A stretch of DNA of 32,012 bases from Acidobacteriota bacterium (GTDB lineage: Bacteria; Acidobacteriota; Terriglobia; Terriglobales; Acidobacteriaceae): assembly GCA_021846945.1 (NCBI GenBank), contig JAJZVZ010000049.1:1-32012 (forward strand), written 5' to 3'. The notes under the pieces are model-generated. The model was given only the letters and a program-made list of their open reading frames with translations, did no database searches and was not told the origin of the DNA. Numbering within the stretch: the first letter of the stretch is position 1; every line of letters starts with the position of its first letter. Of this stretch, positions 21,366-29,934 are shown piece after piece. The translations under genes were made by a program, and so were the position numbers.

Positions 21366-24300
21366 CTAGCGAGCTTTCGTCTCAGCCTGCAAGGTTACCG
21401 TACTCTCAATCGTCAGTCGCACCGGGCCCAGCAGCCCTGATAGAAGCAGCGGCGAATCTGCTTTGAATTTCGTGATGTTTGAGTGGGTGAAGCGCTGCGC
21501 CTCGGGAAGGCTCTGGTCGCCAATGATCCGGTTTGGCCATAAGTTCGTCACCTGAATCTTAAGTGCGTTAGCCCCTCCATGCACGGCTGAAGTCACATCA
21601 ACGCTGAAGGGCTTCTTCCACAACACACCCATCTCCTTGCCGTTCACGAAAACGCGCGCCGTCTCATGCACTTCGCCCAGATCGAGGATCACACGCGCAG
21701 GATGGGGTAATTGCGCAGGAAGCTCGAATTCCGAGGAGTAAGTCGCTGTTCCGGAAAAATAACGCACCCCATTTTCTTTTGAGTCACTCCACGACTCGAG
21801 AATTTCCAGCTTGATTTTGGCCGGCGCACCCCAGTGCGGGGGAAAGGTAAGCGTCCAAGGCCCCTGTAGTGGCAAAACCTTCGTCTCTGCTACCACAGTT
21901 GCATACCGCTTCCCTGCCGCATCCACGGCCCTATATTGCCCCGCCTGCTGCGCACGCAGCATCGTACGGCCGCCGCGCATTTCCACGGAGTACGGTCCCA
22001 CGCCCGATTTCATTTGCGGGAAAATTTCCTGTCCATCGCGCACCAGCCGCACCACATGCGGCCCCGCCGCCCTGCGGAAGACAATGATGCGCGATCCGTA
22101 GGCCGCAAACCACACTGGCAGATTGGTACGCCCATCGGCAGTCTCCTGGTAGACACCCGGCAGTTGGATCGCACCCGTCTGCGGCGACCATATCTCCGGC
22201 GCAAGGCCGTGCACGCGGAAGCTCAGCACCGTTGCAACTGCAACGGGCCTGGTATTACGGATGAAGTAAATTTCCGTCGCGCCGGAACGCCGGTGAATGA
22301 AATCGAAATCCTCGTCGGGAGCGGGGCCGGCGCTGCTCAGATCCGGCCCAATGCCCGCATCTTTTAATGCCTGCCGCGCCGATTCTCCGCAGACGATCTT
22401 GCCTTTGCCAACTTCGCTCGCGCCTTTGCCCTCGCTGCCGCATCCTGCCCAGAGTGGGTTTGCGATACTCTGTACATCGGCATCCGTAGCCGTCTGCGTT
22501 GGCAGGCCGGTAAGGTGCGTGGGCTTTTCGCCTACAACCGTTGCGCCTTCATGCACAAGCCGATCAATGGCCTTGAGCGCGGGCAGCGAGATATTGGTGA
22601 GCGGCGGCATGACGAGTTCGCTGTACTCTGTGCCATTTGCCAGGCGGATGCGGTGATGATCGACGCTCAAGCCATGCGTCAGTACATCCTCATCAACCAC
22701 ATCGTAGTCATAGCCGGGCAGTACATGCGCGGGGTCAGCGCCTTTGTACTGCACAAAGTTCGGCACCTGATCGCCGTAATAATAGAGGACATCCGACGCC
22801 GGCAACCCCTGCTGCATCATGAATTGCACGCGCCCCATGTAATCAAAGAAGGCTTTTCCGTCGCGAAACCAAGTGACCTTGGGGTTGAAGTGCGTACCGG
22901 CGAAATACTCCTGCCCCGGCAGCCCCGTTGATGCAGGCGACGAAGTGAACTGGTGCCATACAAGCAGATTCAACCCTGCGCACACCGCCTGGTCGAAGGT
23001 GGGCTTCAGGTTCATCGACGGCGACTCTTGCCACTGCGGGCCTAAATCTGTAAGACCTTCAGCGGCTACCAGCGTTTTGCCGTAGATATGCGCCGCGCTT
23101 GACGCCTCCTTCACGAAGAAGCGATCGAGATCAGTGGAGCGATGAGTCTTTGATTGCGCCCAGAACTCTGTTTGCGGAAAAGTATCTGCTCCGAGCAGGC
23201 GCAGGGCATCGACGGGCGCTCCATGCGGGCCGCCGGATTCGGGATGAAAGCCCAGTCCATTCTTCGCCGCCATCGCTCCGAAGAGCTGATAGTGGTTGCG
23301 CAGAATCAGGTTGCCGATGGTGCGGCGAAAGTCGTTCAGAAAGCGATCGCTGGTTTCGCGGCTGTTCTCGATGCGGCCTGCGACAATCGGCAGATAGGGC
23401 ACGGGATCGTAGCCGTGATCGGCCATAAATGCCTGGCGGAAGGTGGGCGTCCAGTTCACGCCTCCTACCTCCCAACTGTCGGTGTACACATACCTGAGGG
23501 AGTTGCCGCAATAAGGCTTCGCCGCCGTAAGCAGTGGCTGGACGTTCGTGTTCCAGTAAGTCATGAATGCGTCGCGGTCCATGTAATCGATTACTAGACC
23601 CTGCCACTTCCCACTGCTCGTGGAAACCCTGGAGTTTGAACTGGTGTAGCCGATCCGCAACACCTCCCACTGGCCCTTGGGTACGTTCCATGTCAAAGCG
23701 CCATTTGGCGACATCCGCGCGGTCAGATGCACCACCTGATCGGCGTCAAAATCGGCTTCGCCCGGGACTGAGGGAAAGTCTTCGAGCAATGGCTTTGAAT
23801 CCGGCACCGAGAATCCAGCCTCGACAAACACCGCCTTCCGCTTCAGGTCGCGTATGGGCCGCCGCATATCGCCGGCCGCAGTATCGCCCGCTAGCGCAGG
23901 CCCATGGCGCAGCGGATAGGCCAGCACCGCAATGTCGCGGTAAAAGCCATTCTTCATGGGGGGTGTTTCAAGCTGGAGGGTCTGCTGTCCGGGGCCGCTC
24001 ACTATTTTCCGCGACCACGTGAGCAGCTTGGCAGACTGCGCCGGCGTTACGGTAGGACCGCCCACATTCCACCCGCTCTGGATGGTGAGGCTGATCTGCA
24101 GCCCGAGCCGTCTCGCTTCTTTCAGTGTGTGCAGAAAGAGATCGCGCCAGGCAGGGCTGCCGAACATCGGCCCGGCAGGCACGTCCCTATTCCCGCCCTG
24201 GTTGGAGCCGTTGGCGTCCATCAGGATTGCGCCGCCATAGCCCTCGCGGCGCATGGCCTCCAGATCGCTGGTAATGGTTGCTGCATCGGTGTGGCCGTTT

Positions 24301-24488
24301 AGCCACCACCAATACGCCAGCGGCTTGGCCGAGCGTGGCGGAGTGAGAAAGCCAGACTCCAGCGCGTTGGCTGGGCTCTGCGGAGCAGGCTGAGCCGGCC
24401 CGGGAGCGGAACCCAGTAGAACCAGCGCCACGACCACCAAAATCCCCAATCCGCATCTGTTTCTCGCTGCGCACACCAGGCTCTTCAT
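21366..24488 (-). CDS. Secreted GH106-like alpha-L-rhamnosidase
   Basis: The 1040-residue protein has a signal peptide (GLGILVVVALVLLGSAPGPAQ) and is likely periplasmic or exported. The N-terminal block PLAYWWWLNGHTDAATITSDL (57-77) and GYGGAILMD are hallmarks of GH106 and related large hydrolases, which release terminal L-rhamnose from plant or bacterial glycans. Acidic candidates for catalysis are Glu340 in YTDSWE, Glu417 in FHPESGGPHG and Glu477 in AAEGLTD; I cannot assign acid and base by eye. The C-terminal 150 residues form a beta-sandwich with VFVNGKEMGVLWKKPF and the family ending LKIQVTNLWPNRIIGDQ. It follows the GH27 gene on the same strand after about 100 bases, which suggests joint use on plant pectin-type side chains. 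Confidence 0.88.
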   Translation of the reverse strand: MKSLVCAARNRCGLGILVVVALVLLGSAPGPAQPAPQSPANALESGFLTPPRSAKPLAYWWWLNGHTDAATITSDLEAMRREGYGGAILMDANGSNQGGNRDVPAGPMFGSPAWRDLFLHTLKEARRLGLQISLTIQSGWNVGGPTVTPAQSAKLLTWSRKIVSGPGQQTLQLETPPMKNGFYRDIAVLAYPLRHGPALAGDTAAGDMRRPIRDLKRKAVFVEAGFSVPDSKPLLEDFPSVPGEADFDADQVVHLTARMSPNGALTWNVPKGQWEVLRIGYTSSNSRVSTSSGKWQGLVIDYMDRDAFMTYWNTNVQPLLTAAKPYCGNSLRYVYTDSWEVGGVNWTPTFRQAFMADHGYDPVPYLPIVAGRIENSRETSDRFLNDFRRTIGNLILRNHYQLFGAMAAKNGLGFHPESGGPHGAPVDALRLLGADTFPQTEFWAQSKTHRSTDLDRFFVKEASSAAHIYGKTLVAAEGLTDLGPQWQESPSMNLKPTFDQAVCAGLNLLVWHQFTSSPASTGLPGQEYFAGTHFNPKVTWFRDGKAFFDYMGRVQFMMQQGLPASDVLYYYGDQVPNFVQYKGADPAHVLPGYDYDVVDEDVLTHGLSVDHHRIRLANGTEYSELVMPPLTNISLPALKAIDRLVHEGATVVGEKPTHLTGLPTQTATDADVQSIANPLWAGCGSEGKGASEVGKGKIVCGESARQALKDAGIGPDLSSAGPAPDEDFDFIHRRSGATEIYFIRNTRPVAVATVLSFRVHGLAPEIWSPQTGAIQLPGVYQETADGRTNLPVWFAAYGSRIIVFRRAAGPHVVRLVRDGQEIFPQMKSGVGPYSVEMRGGRTMLRAQQAGQYRAVDAAGKRYATVVAETKVLPLQGPWTLTFPPHWGAPAKIKLEILESWSDSKENGVRYFSGTATYSSEFELPAQLPHPARVILDLGEVHETARVFVNGKEMGVLWKKPFSVDVTSAVHGGANALKIQVTNLWPNRIIGDQSLPEAQRFTHSNITKFKADSPLLLSGLLGPVRLTIESTVTLQAETKAR

Positions 24489-24591
24489 GGTTTCGGGCCC
24501 CTCACTTCGTTTATTTTGAATCCGGGCTGGATTATATAGCGTGGCGCTGCAGCCTCGGCAAACCTGCTGCCTTTACGGTGATTCATTGACT

Positions 24592-24978
24592 TCATTCAAG
24601 CGCAATAAACCGGATGGCCGGCCCGGGCTCGCATACGGCCGAGAAGCGCAACTCATTCTGCGCACCACTGCGATCAAGCGGAGCTTCAATCCAGACTGCG
24701 CCCACGGCTCCGCTGGTGGAAGGAAATGCGATGCGTGTCGCATCCTGCCCGTTCACGCGAAGCTCCGCGAAGCGGGTCGACGGCCCAGGGTTGGTGTAGA
24801 CCATCTCAATCGGCGCCATTGGAAAGCGTGAGGATACCCGGCTGAATACGAGTTCGTGATTCTTCGTGACGTTGCTGCCTGCGGCCGATTCGCTAGACAC
24901 AGATGGCGGGTAGCGCGTCATCCTGCCTTCGCGTCCGCGGACAAAGAGCATGATTGCGTCTCCGGCCGGAACAGTAAC
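24592..24978 (-). pseudogene. C-terminal galactose-binding-like domain cut off from the GH27 gene by an in-frame TAA
   Basis: Directly after the TAA at 24979-24981 the same frame stays open for 128 codons until TGA at 24592. It begins VTVPAGDAIMLFVRG, which is the natural last strand of the GH27 beta-sandwich. A linker and a CBM35-like module follow, with MVYTNPGPSTRFAELRVNGQDA, then VWIEAPLDRSGAQNELRF, then a final strand with PGPAIRFIALE. The frame, reading sense and domain logic all continue, so this was very likely part of one 560-residue enzyme. There is no ribosome binding site before an internal start. It could be a nonsense mutation, a sequencing error or stop readthrough. Confidence 0.85.
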
Positions 24979-26247
24979 TTAATAAGAATCTGAAAATGAG
25001 CCGAGATCCTTTCCGGCCCACAGATCTTTCGCATCCGCCTCAGAACCTCCCAGGCCGAGGTCGCTCCAATGAACCGCGATGGGGGCGGCGGAAGCAGTGC
25101 GATTCAGCAACACGACGGCGCGCTCGCCCGGCGTTACAAGGCGCTTGGACCACACTTCAAGCCCGCCTCCCTGTTCCGCAACCTTGATCGCCTGCAAGCC
25201 AAGAGCATCCTGGTCAACAGCAAGAACAGCAGAATTGGTGAGAATCGCGCGCGTCGCTTCACTCAGTTTGGTCAGGTCAGCACCAACAATCAGCGGCGCG
25301 CCAGAGATGGCCCACAGGCTCATGTGAACGCGGTTCTCGGCATCGCTTAGGCCCGGCATGCCAATCACCATCATGTCGGGATCGTTGTAGAAACCAGTGT
25401 GCTCCGCTTCGGGATGAATTCCCTGATCGAAGTTGCGGAGCATCTTCTGAAAACTGGCCTTGCGGCCTGTGTTCTTGCTCCCCGCCACAACCGGAGCCAC
25501 GATGTCACCGCTGGTTCGCCAGATATCCGCCGGTGCGCCGCCCACATTGGGAGCCCACGTCCAGGGGCTATTCCTGCCCCACTCGCAGATAGAAAAGTAG
25601 AGCCGATGGCCGGTGATGGCCTCAGCGTGCGCGATCGCCCGCGCAATCTCAGCATATTGAACGGCCGGGTCGAGATTCTCTTTGTTGCCTCCGCACCAGT
25701 CCACCTTAACGTAATCGAATCCCCAGCGCGCAAATTGCAGGAAGTCCTGTTCGTAGTGGCCCTCACTGCCCTGGTTCGGATAACCGGGCCCGATATCGGG
25801 AGAAAAAGTCCCGCAGCCGTTCTTTCCGGCATCGGTATAGATACCGGCCTTGAGCCCCAGGCTGTGAATGTAGCGAACGATGTTGGACATGTCGCCCGCG
25901 CGTTCTCCCGGAGCCAGCGCAGGCCAAGCCTTCGGGTCCACGACGATGTTGCCGTGCCCGTCGCGTTGGCCGAGCCACCAGCCTTCATCGATGTTGATGT
26001 ACTGGTAGCCGGCCTTGTGCAGCCCGGTGGAGATCATGGCCTTGGCCTGATCCATCACGACCCGGGAATCGACAGTATTAGAAAAGCTATTCCACGAGGA
26101 CCAGCCCAGGGGCGGAAGAGGGATGGCAATCTGTTTCGGCGCGCTCTGCGCACGCAGTCCAACCTGCCCGAAGAGCGGAACAGCAATAAGCACTGTAGCG
26201 ATTACCCGAGCAGGGGAAAATGAGAGCCTTGACCCGAATCTGTTCAT
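24979..26247 (-). CDS. GH27 alpha-galactosidase-like protein, shortened by an in-frame stop
   Basis: ATG 26247 is preceded by AGGAG 5 bases upstream and a signal peptide follows (VIATVLIAVPLFGQVGLRAQ), so the protein is exported. The catalytic (beta/alpha)8 barrel shows PLGWSSWNSF (46-55), YINIDEGWW, GIYTDAGKNGC and FDYVKVDWCGG with the predicted nucleophile Asp183. CEWGRNSPWTWAPNVG and WRTSGDI, with the likely acid/base Asp248, complete the active site. GFYNDPDMMVIG is another family block. The frame stops after 422 residues at KDLGSFSDSY, in the middle of the C-terminal beta-sandwich. A typical enzyme continues with a strand reading like VTVPAG, which is exactly what lies after the stop. 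The barrel itself is intact; whether the shortened protein folds is unknown. Confidence 0.9.
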   Translation of the reverse strand: MNRFGSRLSFSPARVIATVLIAVPLFGQVGLRAQSAPKQIAIPLPPLGWSSWNSFSNTVDSRVVMDQAKAMISTGLHKAGYQYINIDEGWWLGQRDGHGNIVVDPKAWPALAPGERAGDMSNIVRYIHSLGLKAGIYTDAGKNGCGTFSPDIGPGYPNQGSEGHYEQDFLQFARWGFDYVKVDWCGGNKENLDPAVQYAEIARAIAHAEAITGHRLYFSICEWGRNSPWTWAPNVGGAPADIWRTSGDIVAPVVAGSKNTGRKASFQKMLRNFDQGIHPEAEHTGFYNDPDMMVIGMPGLSDAENRVHMSLWAISGAPLIVGADLTKLSEATRAILTNSAVLAVDQDALGLQAIKVAEQGGGLEVWSKRLVTPGERAVVLLNRTASAAPIAVHWSDLGLGGSEADAKDLWAGKDLGSFSDSY

Positions 26248-26389
26248 CCTGTCTCCTGAAACTCCGCCTATCACCGTAAGCGCACAAACCCGGCCTTGGC
26301 AATGGGAGGGTCAGAATTGCCGCTGTAGCTGCGTTGGGCATTCTGCTCATCGTTGTAGCAAGTGCGGGAAACACAAAGCGCCGGTTGCA

Positions 26390-26515
26390 TCTTTGTTCAA
26401 GGTCCATTTGCTCAGCCGGAAAGGAACATCGGCGCGGCGAAACCGGCGCGTCACGTTCTGTTTTGCACGCGAGGATCGGATTGTAGTGGACTATCAGGAC
26501 GATCACGGGAGGTAA
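26390..26515 (+). pseudogene. Possible remnant of a HigB-type toxin gene
   Basis: The frame ending at TAA 26513 reads RKGTSARRNRRVTFCFARED then RIVVDYQDDHGR. HigB/RelE-type toxins end with a similar run (R-K-G, N-x-x-W/Y-R-[IV]-x-F-x-F, then a DY-x-DYH tail). It lies just upstream of a higA-like gene on the same strand, the usual toxin-antitoxin order. No toxin-like N-terminal half is present in this frame. The match is short and by eye. Confidence 0.4.
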
Positions 26516-26520
26516 CTGAA

Positions 26521-26844
26521 ATGACCATCAGCCAAATGTACAATCCTCTCCATCCCGGTGAAGTGCTGCGGGGGTCAATGGGAGAGATGAGCGTAACCGC
26601 ACTTGCAAAGCATCTGCATGTTTCACGAATCATTCGCTCGCGCATTCTCAACAGCGCAGCCGGAATCAGCGCGGATATGTCCCTGCGTCTTTCCGAGGCG
26701 ATGGGCATGCAGGCGACTCTGCATTCAAGAACCGTGCATGTGCTTCTACCACCTGCCGAAAGCTCAGTATTGAAACCATCGCCGGATATTGGATGGCCTG
26801 AAGATCCATGTAGCTTCCATCTTCAGTTCGTTTCAGTTCAATGA
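26521..26844 (+). pseudogene. higA: Truncated HigA-type antitoxin (helix-turn-helix)
   Basis: The ATG has GGGAGG 8 bases upstream. The first about 63 residues match HigA antitoxins: YNPLHPGEVLRGSMGEMSVTALAKHLHVSR is the start and first helices of the HTH, then ISADMSLRLSEAMGM. In intact HigA the sequence would continue with something like S-P-E-F-W-L-N-L-Q. Here it changes at about 26709 into unrelated residues until TGA at 26844, because the DNA from there on is the antisense of a nuclease gene. HTH residues are retained, so the short protein could still bind DNA, but the C-terminal part that contacts the toxin or dimer partner is lost. The matching toxin survives only as a fragment, if at all. 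Confidence 0.75.
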
Positions 26845-27205
26845 CGACCAAAGTTCCGTCCCTATCGAGAGCGCGCACGTCTACGCGGCGCTTACTGTCC
26901 ACCCATTGAGAGAATTCTTGAGCCAAGATCAGCAGATCCTCGCCCAATACGTCGATCTGCCTTTTCAAGAGCCGTTGGAGATCGTTGCGTTCTCGAATCA
27001 TCTGTTCTTGCAAAGGGGTTCCTGGAAGCGCAGAAAGACTCTCGTGCGTGAGTTCATAGATTGGCCTATGGTTAACGACCCTGGAACATAGATGGGGCCA
27101 TGAGGCGGGCAATCCGTTGGCGGCGGCGCCGCCTCGGAGTACCAATCTACCTCGGAAACAGGCTATCCCAGGTCGGCTCTGCTCTAGCTCTCGCACGCCA
27201 TTCAC
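26666..27205 (-). pseudogene. Truncated PD-(D/E)XK nuclease-like protein
   Basis: The recognisable part runs from RPIYELTHESLSALP to VVEAHARFL and includes RRVDVRALDRDGTLVVIELKR, the D...ExK core of PD-(D/E)XK nucleases such as NucS/DUF91-like proteins, followed by DLQAIQYPAMVS. After AHARFL (about 26735) the frame enters the antisense of the higA remnant and stops at 26666, so the C-terminal domain is gone. The beginning is also doubtful: relatives I remember start at or near MPIYEL, but here the codon is AGG. The annotated GTG at 27205 adds about 45 residues of no protein character. The gene is most likely dead. The catalytic core itself is intact. Confidence 0.7.
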
Positions 27206-27279
27206 GCCGACCAGGATTCGGACCGAAAAGTCTTTGGGCTGTATCTGGGGCTCAAGCCCGCTGATTTTGTTGGCGTTAC

Positions 27280-27304
27280 GGCACGACTAGGGTCGTGCCC
27301 TTTT
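27280..27304 (+). terminator. Terminator-like hairpin with T-run
   Basis: GGCACGAC and GTCGTGCC form a perfect 8-bp stem with a 4-base loop, followed by CTTTT on the plus strand. No intact plus-strand gene ends just before it; purS ends on the other strand 34 bases to the right and has no T-run in its direction. It may have belonged to a lost gene. Confidence 0.45.
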
Positions 27305-27337
27305 ACAAAACCAACTTTCACCAACGGCTGTCAGGGT

Positions 27338-27583
27338 CTATTCCTCAATGTGGTATGAGTACTCTTCGATCACCGGGTTGGTGAGCACGTCGCGGGCGAT
27401 GCGCTCCACCTTCTCGCGGGCGGCTTCGGCGCTGAGTCCGTTGCCCAGGGAAATCTGGAAATACTTGCCCTGGCGGACGTCGGCCACATCCGAAAATCCG
27501 ATCTTGTGCAGGGCGTTCTGGATGGTTTGGCCCTGGGGGTCCAGGACCGACGTCTTCAGCGTGACATAGACATGCGCCTTCAT
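27338..27583 (-). CDS. purS: Phosphoribosylformylglycinamidine synthase, PurS subunit
   Basis: PurS is the small structural subunit that bridges PurL and PurQ in the fourth step of purine synthesis. The 81-residue protein has the typical size and sequence: MKAHVYVTLKTSVLDPQG, then IQNALHKIGFSDVADVRQGKYF. LTNPVIEEYSYHIEE is the end strand. AAGG precedes the ATG by only a few bases. A TATAAT lies 8 bases before the ATG on the same strand, so the transcript may have almost no leader. In many genomes purS is followed by purQ and purL; here the next stretch is a hairpin and dead genes, so the subunits must be encoded elsewhere. It is divergent from ppa with about 110 bases between starts. Confidence 0.93.
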   Translation of the reverse strand: MKAHVYVTLKTSVLDPQGQTIQNALHKIGFSDVADVRQGKYFQISLGNGLSAEAAREKVERIARDVLTNPVIEEYSYHIEE

Positions 27584-27694
27584 GATCCTTGATTATAGAA
27601 GTTCCGGTAGCGTGTCGGCCGCTGCCCCCGGTTCCGGATCGATTCCCCGATACCGGATATTGCGGTCGTGACCTCGAAGGAGATCTACAAAGAA

Positions 27695-28267
27695 ATGACC
27701 AACTATCTGGAATTGCCCGTCGGTGACCGCGCCCCCGAGGTGTTTCGCGCGGTAATCGAAATCCCCAAAGACGGAACGCAAAAGTTTGAATACGACAAGC
27801 AACTGCACGTCTTTAAACTTGACCGCAACCTGCACTCACCGGTGCACTACCCTGGCGATTACGGCTTTATCCCTTCCTCTCTGAGTGATGACGGCGATCC
27901 GCTGGACGTGTTGGTGCTGGTGCCCGATCCGAGCTTCCCGGGCTGCGTGCAGGAGGTACGCCCCATCGGCCTGCTGGAGATGATGGATCAGGGCATCCTG
28001 GACGAGAAAGTGCTGGCCGTGGGCAAGAACAATCCACGCTTTGCCAATATCTGGAACTTCACCGACATCTACCCACACCTGCTCAAGGAAATCACCCATT
28101 TCTTCTCGATTTATAAGGATCTGGAGGGAAAGCGCGTGGAGATCAGGGGCTGGCACGACGCTTCCTATGCCCGCGACCGGGTGGCGCGCGCCATCAAGCT
28201 CTATCAAGAGGGCAAAACAAAACGCGCCGAGGCCGAGCAGCAGGCGGCCGTTCCGGCCAGAGGCTAA
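27695..28267 (+). CDS. ppa: Inorganic pyrophosphatase (family I)
   Basis: This soluble enzyme hydrolyses pyrophosphate and pulls biosynthetic reactions forward. I choose ATG 27695 (AAGGAG lies 12 bases upstream) over GTG 27668, which has no ribosome binding site; this gives 190 residues. Active-site blocks are AVIEIPKDGTQKFEYD (19-34), HYPGDYGFIP (51-60) and the family signature DGDPLD (66-71) with metal-binding Asp66, Asp68 and Asp71. IYKDLEGKRVEIRGW near 150 carries the conserved lysine region. The C-terminus ends in a charged, alanine-rich tail, somewhat longer than the E. coli enzyme. It is divergent from purS and converges with the permease gene. Confidence 0.96.
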   Translation: MTNYLELPVGDRAPEVFRAVIEIPKDGTQKFEYDKQLHVFKLDRNLHSPVHYPGDYGFIPSSLSDDGDPLDVLVLVPDPSFPGCVQEVRPIGLLEMMDQGILDEKVLAVGKNNPRFANIWNFTDIYPHLLKEITHFFSIYKDLEGKRVEIRGWHDASYARDRVARAIKLYQEGKTKRAEAEQQAAVPARG

Positions 28268-28315
28268 CGCCACTGCGGCGGCAACCACGGTCATTGAACT
28301 TTCGGTCGGGCCTCG

Positions 28316-29680
28316 CTAGTCCGCAGTCGCCGTCCCGGCCCGGCAGCGACGCCCCAGCGGAACCACGGTGAGCCAATAGAGCATCGGTCCCAGCACGCCC
28401 ACCGCAACCGAGAAAAGCAAGGCAGAGATTGAGCCGGTGAGTTTTTCGTCGCGCGCGGCGTAGAGCGCATAGCCGATCAGCGCCGCCGGTGCTACTCCCA
28501 GCAGACAGGCAGTAACCAGGTTGCCGGCCTTGAAAGGCCGCTCAAGGTTGGGCTCGCGAATGCGCAGCACGGCCAGCGCCACGAATTCCAGCAGCAGGCT
28601 CGATCCATAGAGAATCAGGTCCATGGAGATGAGGCGGTCAAAGGGCAGCTTGAGCGCCAGCGCCCAGGCCAGCCCGCACACGAGCACGCTCACCCAGGGG
28701 ACGCCACGCCGATTGCGCCGTGCCAGCACGCGCGGCATCATGCCGTCTTCGGCCATGGCCATGGGCAGCCGCGTGTAGCTCATCACCAGCGCGTTGAACA
28801 TGCCGATGCCGGTGATGCAGCCGCCGGCCACCACCGCCATCTCAAGCAGCGGACCCCCGACCGCCCGCACCGCCGTCGTCCAGTCGCCGGTGGAGAAGCT
28901 GTTCGGTGACAGGCCGGCGAGCGCCATCGCCGCCAGCGGCAGAATGTAGGTGACGGCGACCAGAATGATCGACACGATCATGGCGCGCGGGTAGTTGCGC
29001 TGGGGATTCTCGACCTCCTGCGCCACGGTGGAGGCATTGTCCCAGCCCATATAGTTCCACATCGCCACCAGAATCGCAGTAGAAAATGCCGTTGCCGAGG
29101 CCGAGCCTGCTGCCGGGCGGCCCCACTGCACAGCCGGGTGCAGCGCGAATGCCCGCCAGAATCCCAGAACAATAAAGATAGCGAACGGAGCCAGTAGCAA
29201 CGCAAACAGGCCTACGGAGTCTTCGCCCACCTCCGGCGCGCCCAACAGGTTCCAGGTGGAGCATAGCGCCACCACCGCCAGCGACCATGCATAGCCCCTC
29301 CAGCCGGCGGTGAGCCCAGGGCTGAACTTTCCCAGGTACAGAACGAAGATGGCCGGATAAAGGGCCATGTCAAATATGCTGGCAGAAAGCGAGAGCCAGC
29401 TCTCCTGATAGCCCCAGAAGGGCCCGAGCGCGCGCCGCACCCAGATGTAGAACCCGCCTTCCGCGGGAATGGCGCTGGCCAGCTCGCCGATCATCAGCGC
29501 CGCCGGCAGGCTCCAAAGAAAAGGCAGCAGCAACAGGATGAGGATGGCCCTGGCAAAGCCGGCGCCGCCCAGAATGTCCTCGATTCCGTAAGGGCCGCCC
29601 GACACCATGAAATAGGTGGCCGCGATCAGCGGCAAAATGCGCATCTTCCGCTGGGCCGGCCTCGAGCCAAATCGCATCAT
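28316..29680 (-). CDS. APC-superfamily amino acid/polyamine permease
   Basis: The 454-residue inner-membrane protein has about 12 hydrophobic segments. It starts with the APC-type first helix region RILPLIAATYFMVSGGPYGIEDILGGAG, where the helix break (SGGPYG) normally binds the amino group of the substrate. ELASAIPAEGGFYIWVRRALGP is the conserved loop after helix 2, and EVENPQRNYPRAM is the conserved loop of helices 6-7. I choose the first of two adjacent ATG codons at 29680; the frame is open further upstream to 29815, but that part reads as a basic non-membrane extension. No strong ribosome binding site is visible. The substrate cannot be assigned. It is divergent from tRNA-Ser. Confidence 0.9.
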   Translation of the reverse strand: MMRFGSRPAQRKMRILPLIAATYFMVSGGPYGIEDILGGAGFARAILILLLLPFLWSLPAALMIGELASAIPAEGGFYIWVRRALGPFWGYQESWLSLSASIFDMALYPAIFVLYLGKFSPGLTAGWRGYAWSLAVVALCSTWNLLGAPEVGEDSVGLFALLLAPFAIFIVLGFWRAFALHPAVQWGRPAAGSASATAFSTAILVAMWNYMGWDNASTVAQEVENPQRNYPRAMIVSIILVAVTYILPLAAMALAGLSPNSFSTGDWTTAVRAVGGPLLEMAVVAGGCITGIGMFNALVMSYTRLPMAMAEDGMMPRVLARRNRRGVPWVSVLVCGLAWALALKLPFDRLISMDLILYGSSLLLEFVALAVLRIREPNLERPFKAGNLVTACLLGVAPAALIGYALYAARDEKLTGSISALLFSVAVGVLGPMLYWLTVVPLGRRCRAGTATAD

Positions 29681-29821
29681 CGTGAATCTAACGATACCTT
29701 CCCGGAGCAGGAAGGAGAAAGCGACTGCAGCGTGCCGCCCGCGCGCGGCGATCGGGTATGGCAACAGCGTGCGTTTGGCTGCGCGAATTCGATCCACGCG
29801 CACAGCGGGCGCCACTTCCGG

Positions 29822-29827
29822 TATAAT
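29822..29827 (+). promoter_or_regulatory. -10 promoter element of tRNA-Ser
   Basis: A perfect TATAAT lies 14 bases before the first base of the tRNA. No clear TTGACA-like -35 is seen at the usual distance. Confidence 0.55.
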
Positions 29828-29841
29828 CCCCTCTGAGCGCC

Positions 29842-29934
29842 GGAGAGATGGCCGAGTGGCTGAAGGCGGCGGTTTGCTAAACCGTTATAGGGTCAAAAGC
29901 TCTATCGGGGGTTCGAATCCCCCTCTCTCCGCCA
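29842..29934 (+). tRNA. tRNA-Ser (anticodon GCT)
   Basis: The acceptor stem GGAGAGA/TCTCTCC pairs fully, followed by discriminator G and an encoded CCA. The D-arm begins GCCGAGTGGC, the anticodon loop is TTGCTAA (anticodon GCT, reading AGC/AGU codons), a long variable arm is typical of serine tRNAs, and the T-arm GGGGGTTCGAATCCCCC is perfect. Positions 29842-29931 plus CCA. Confidence 0.97.
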
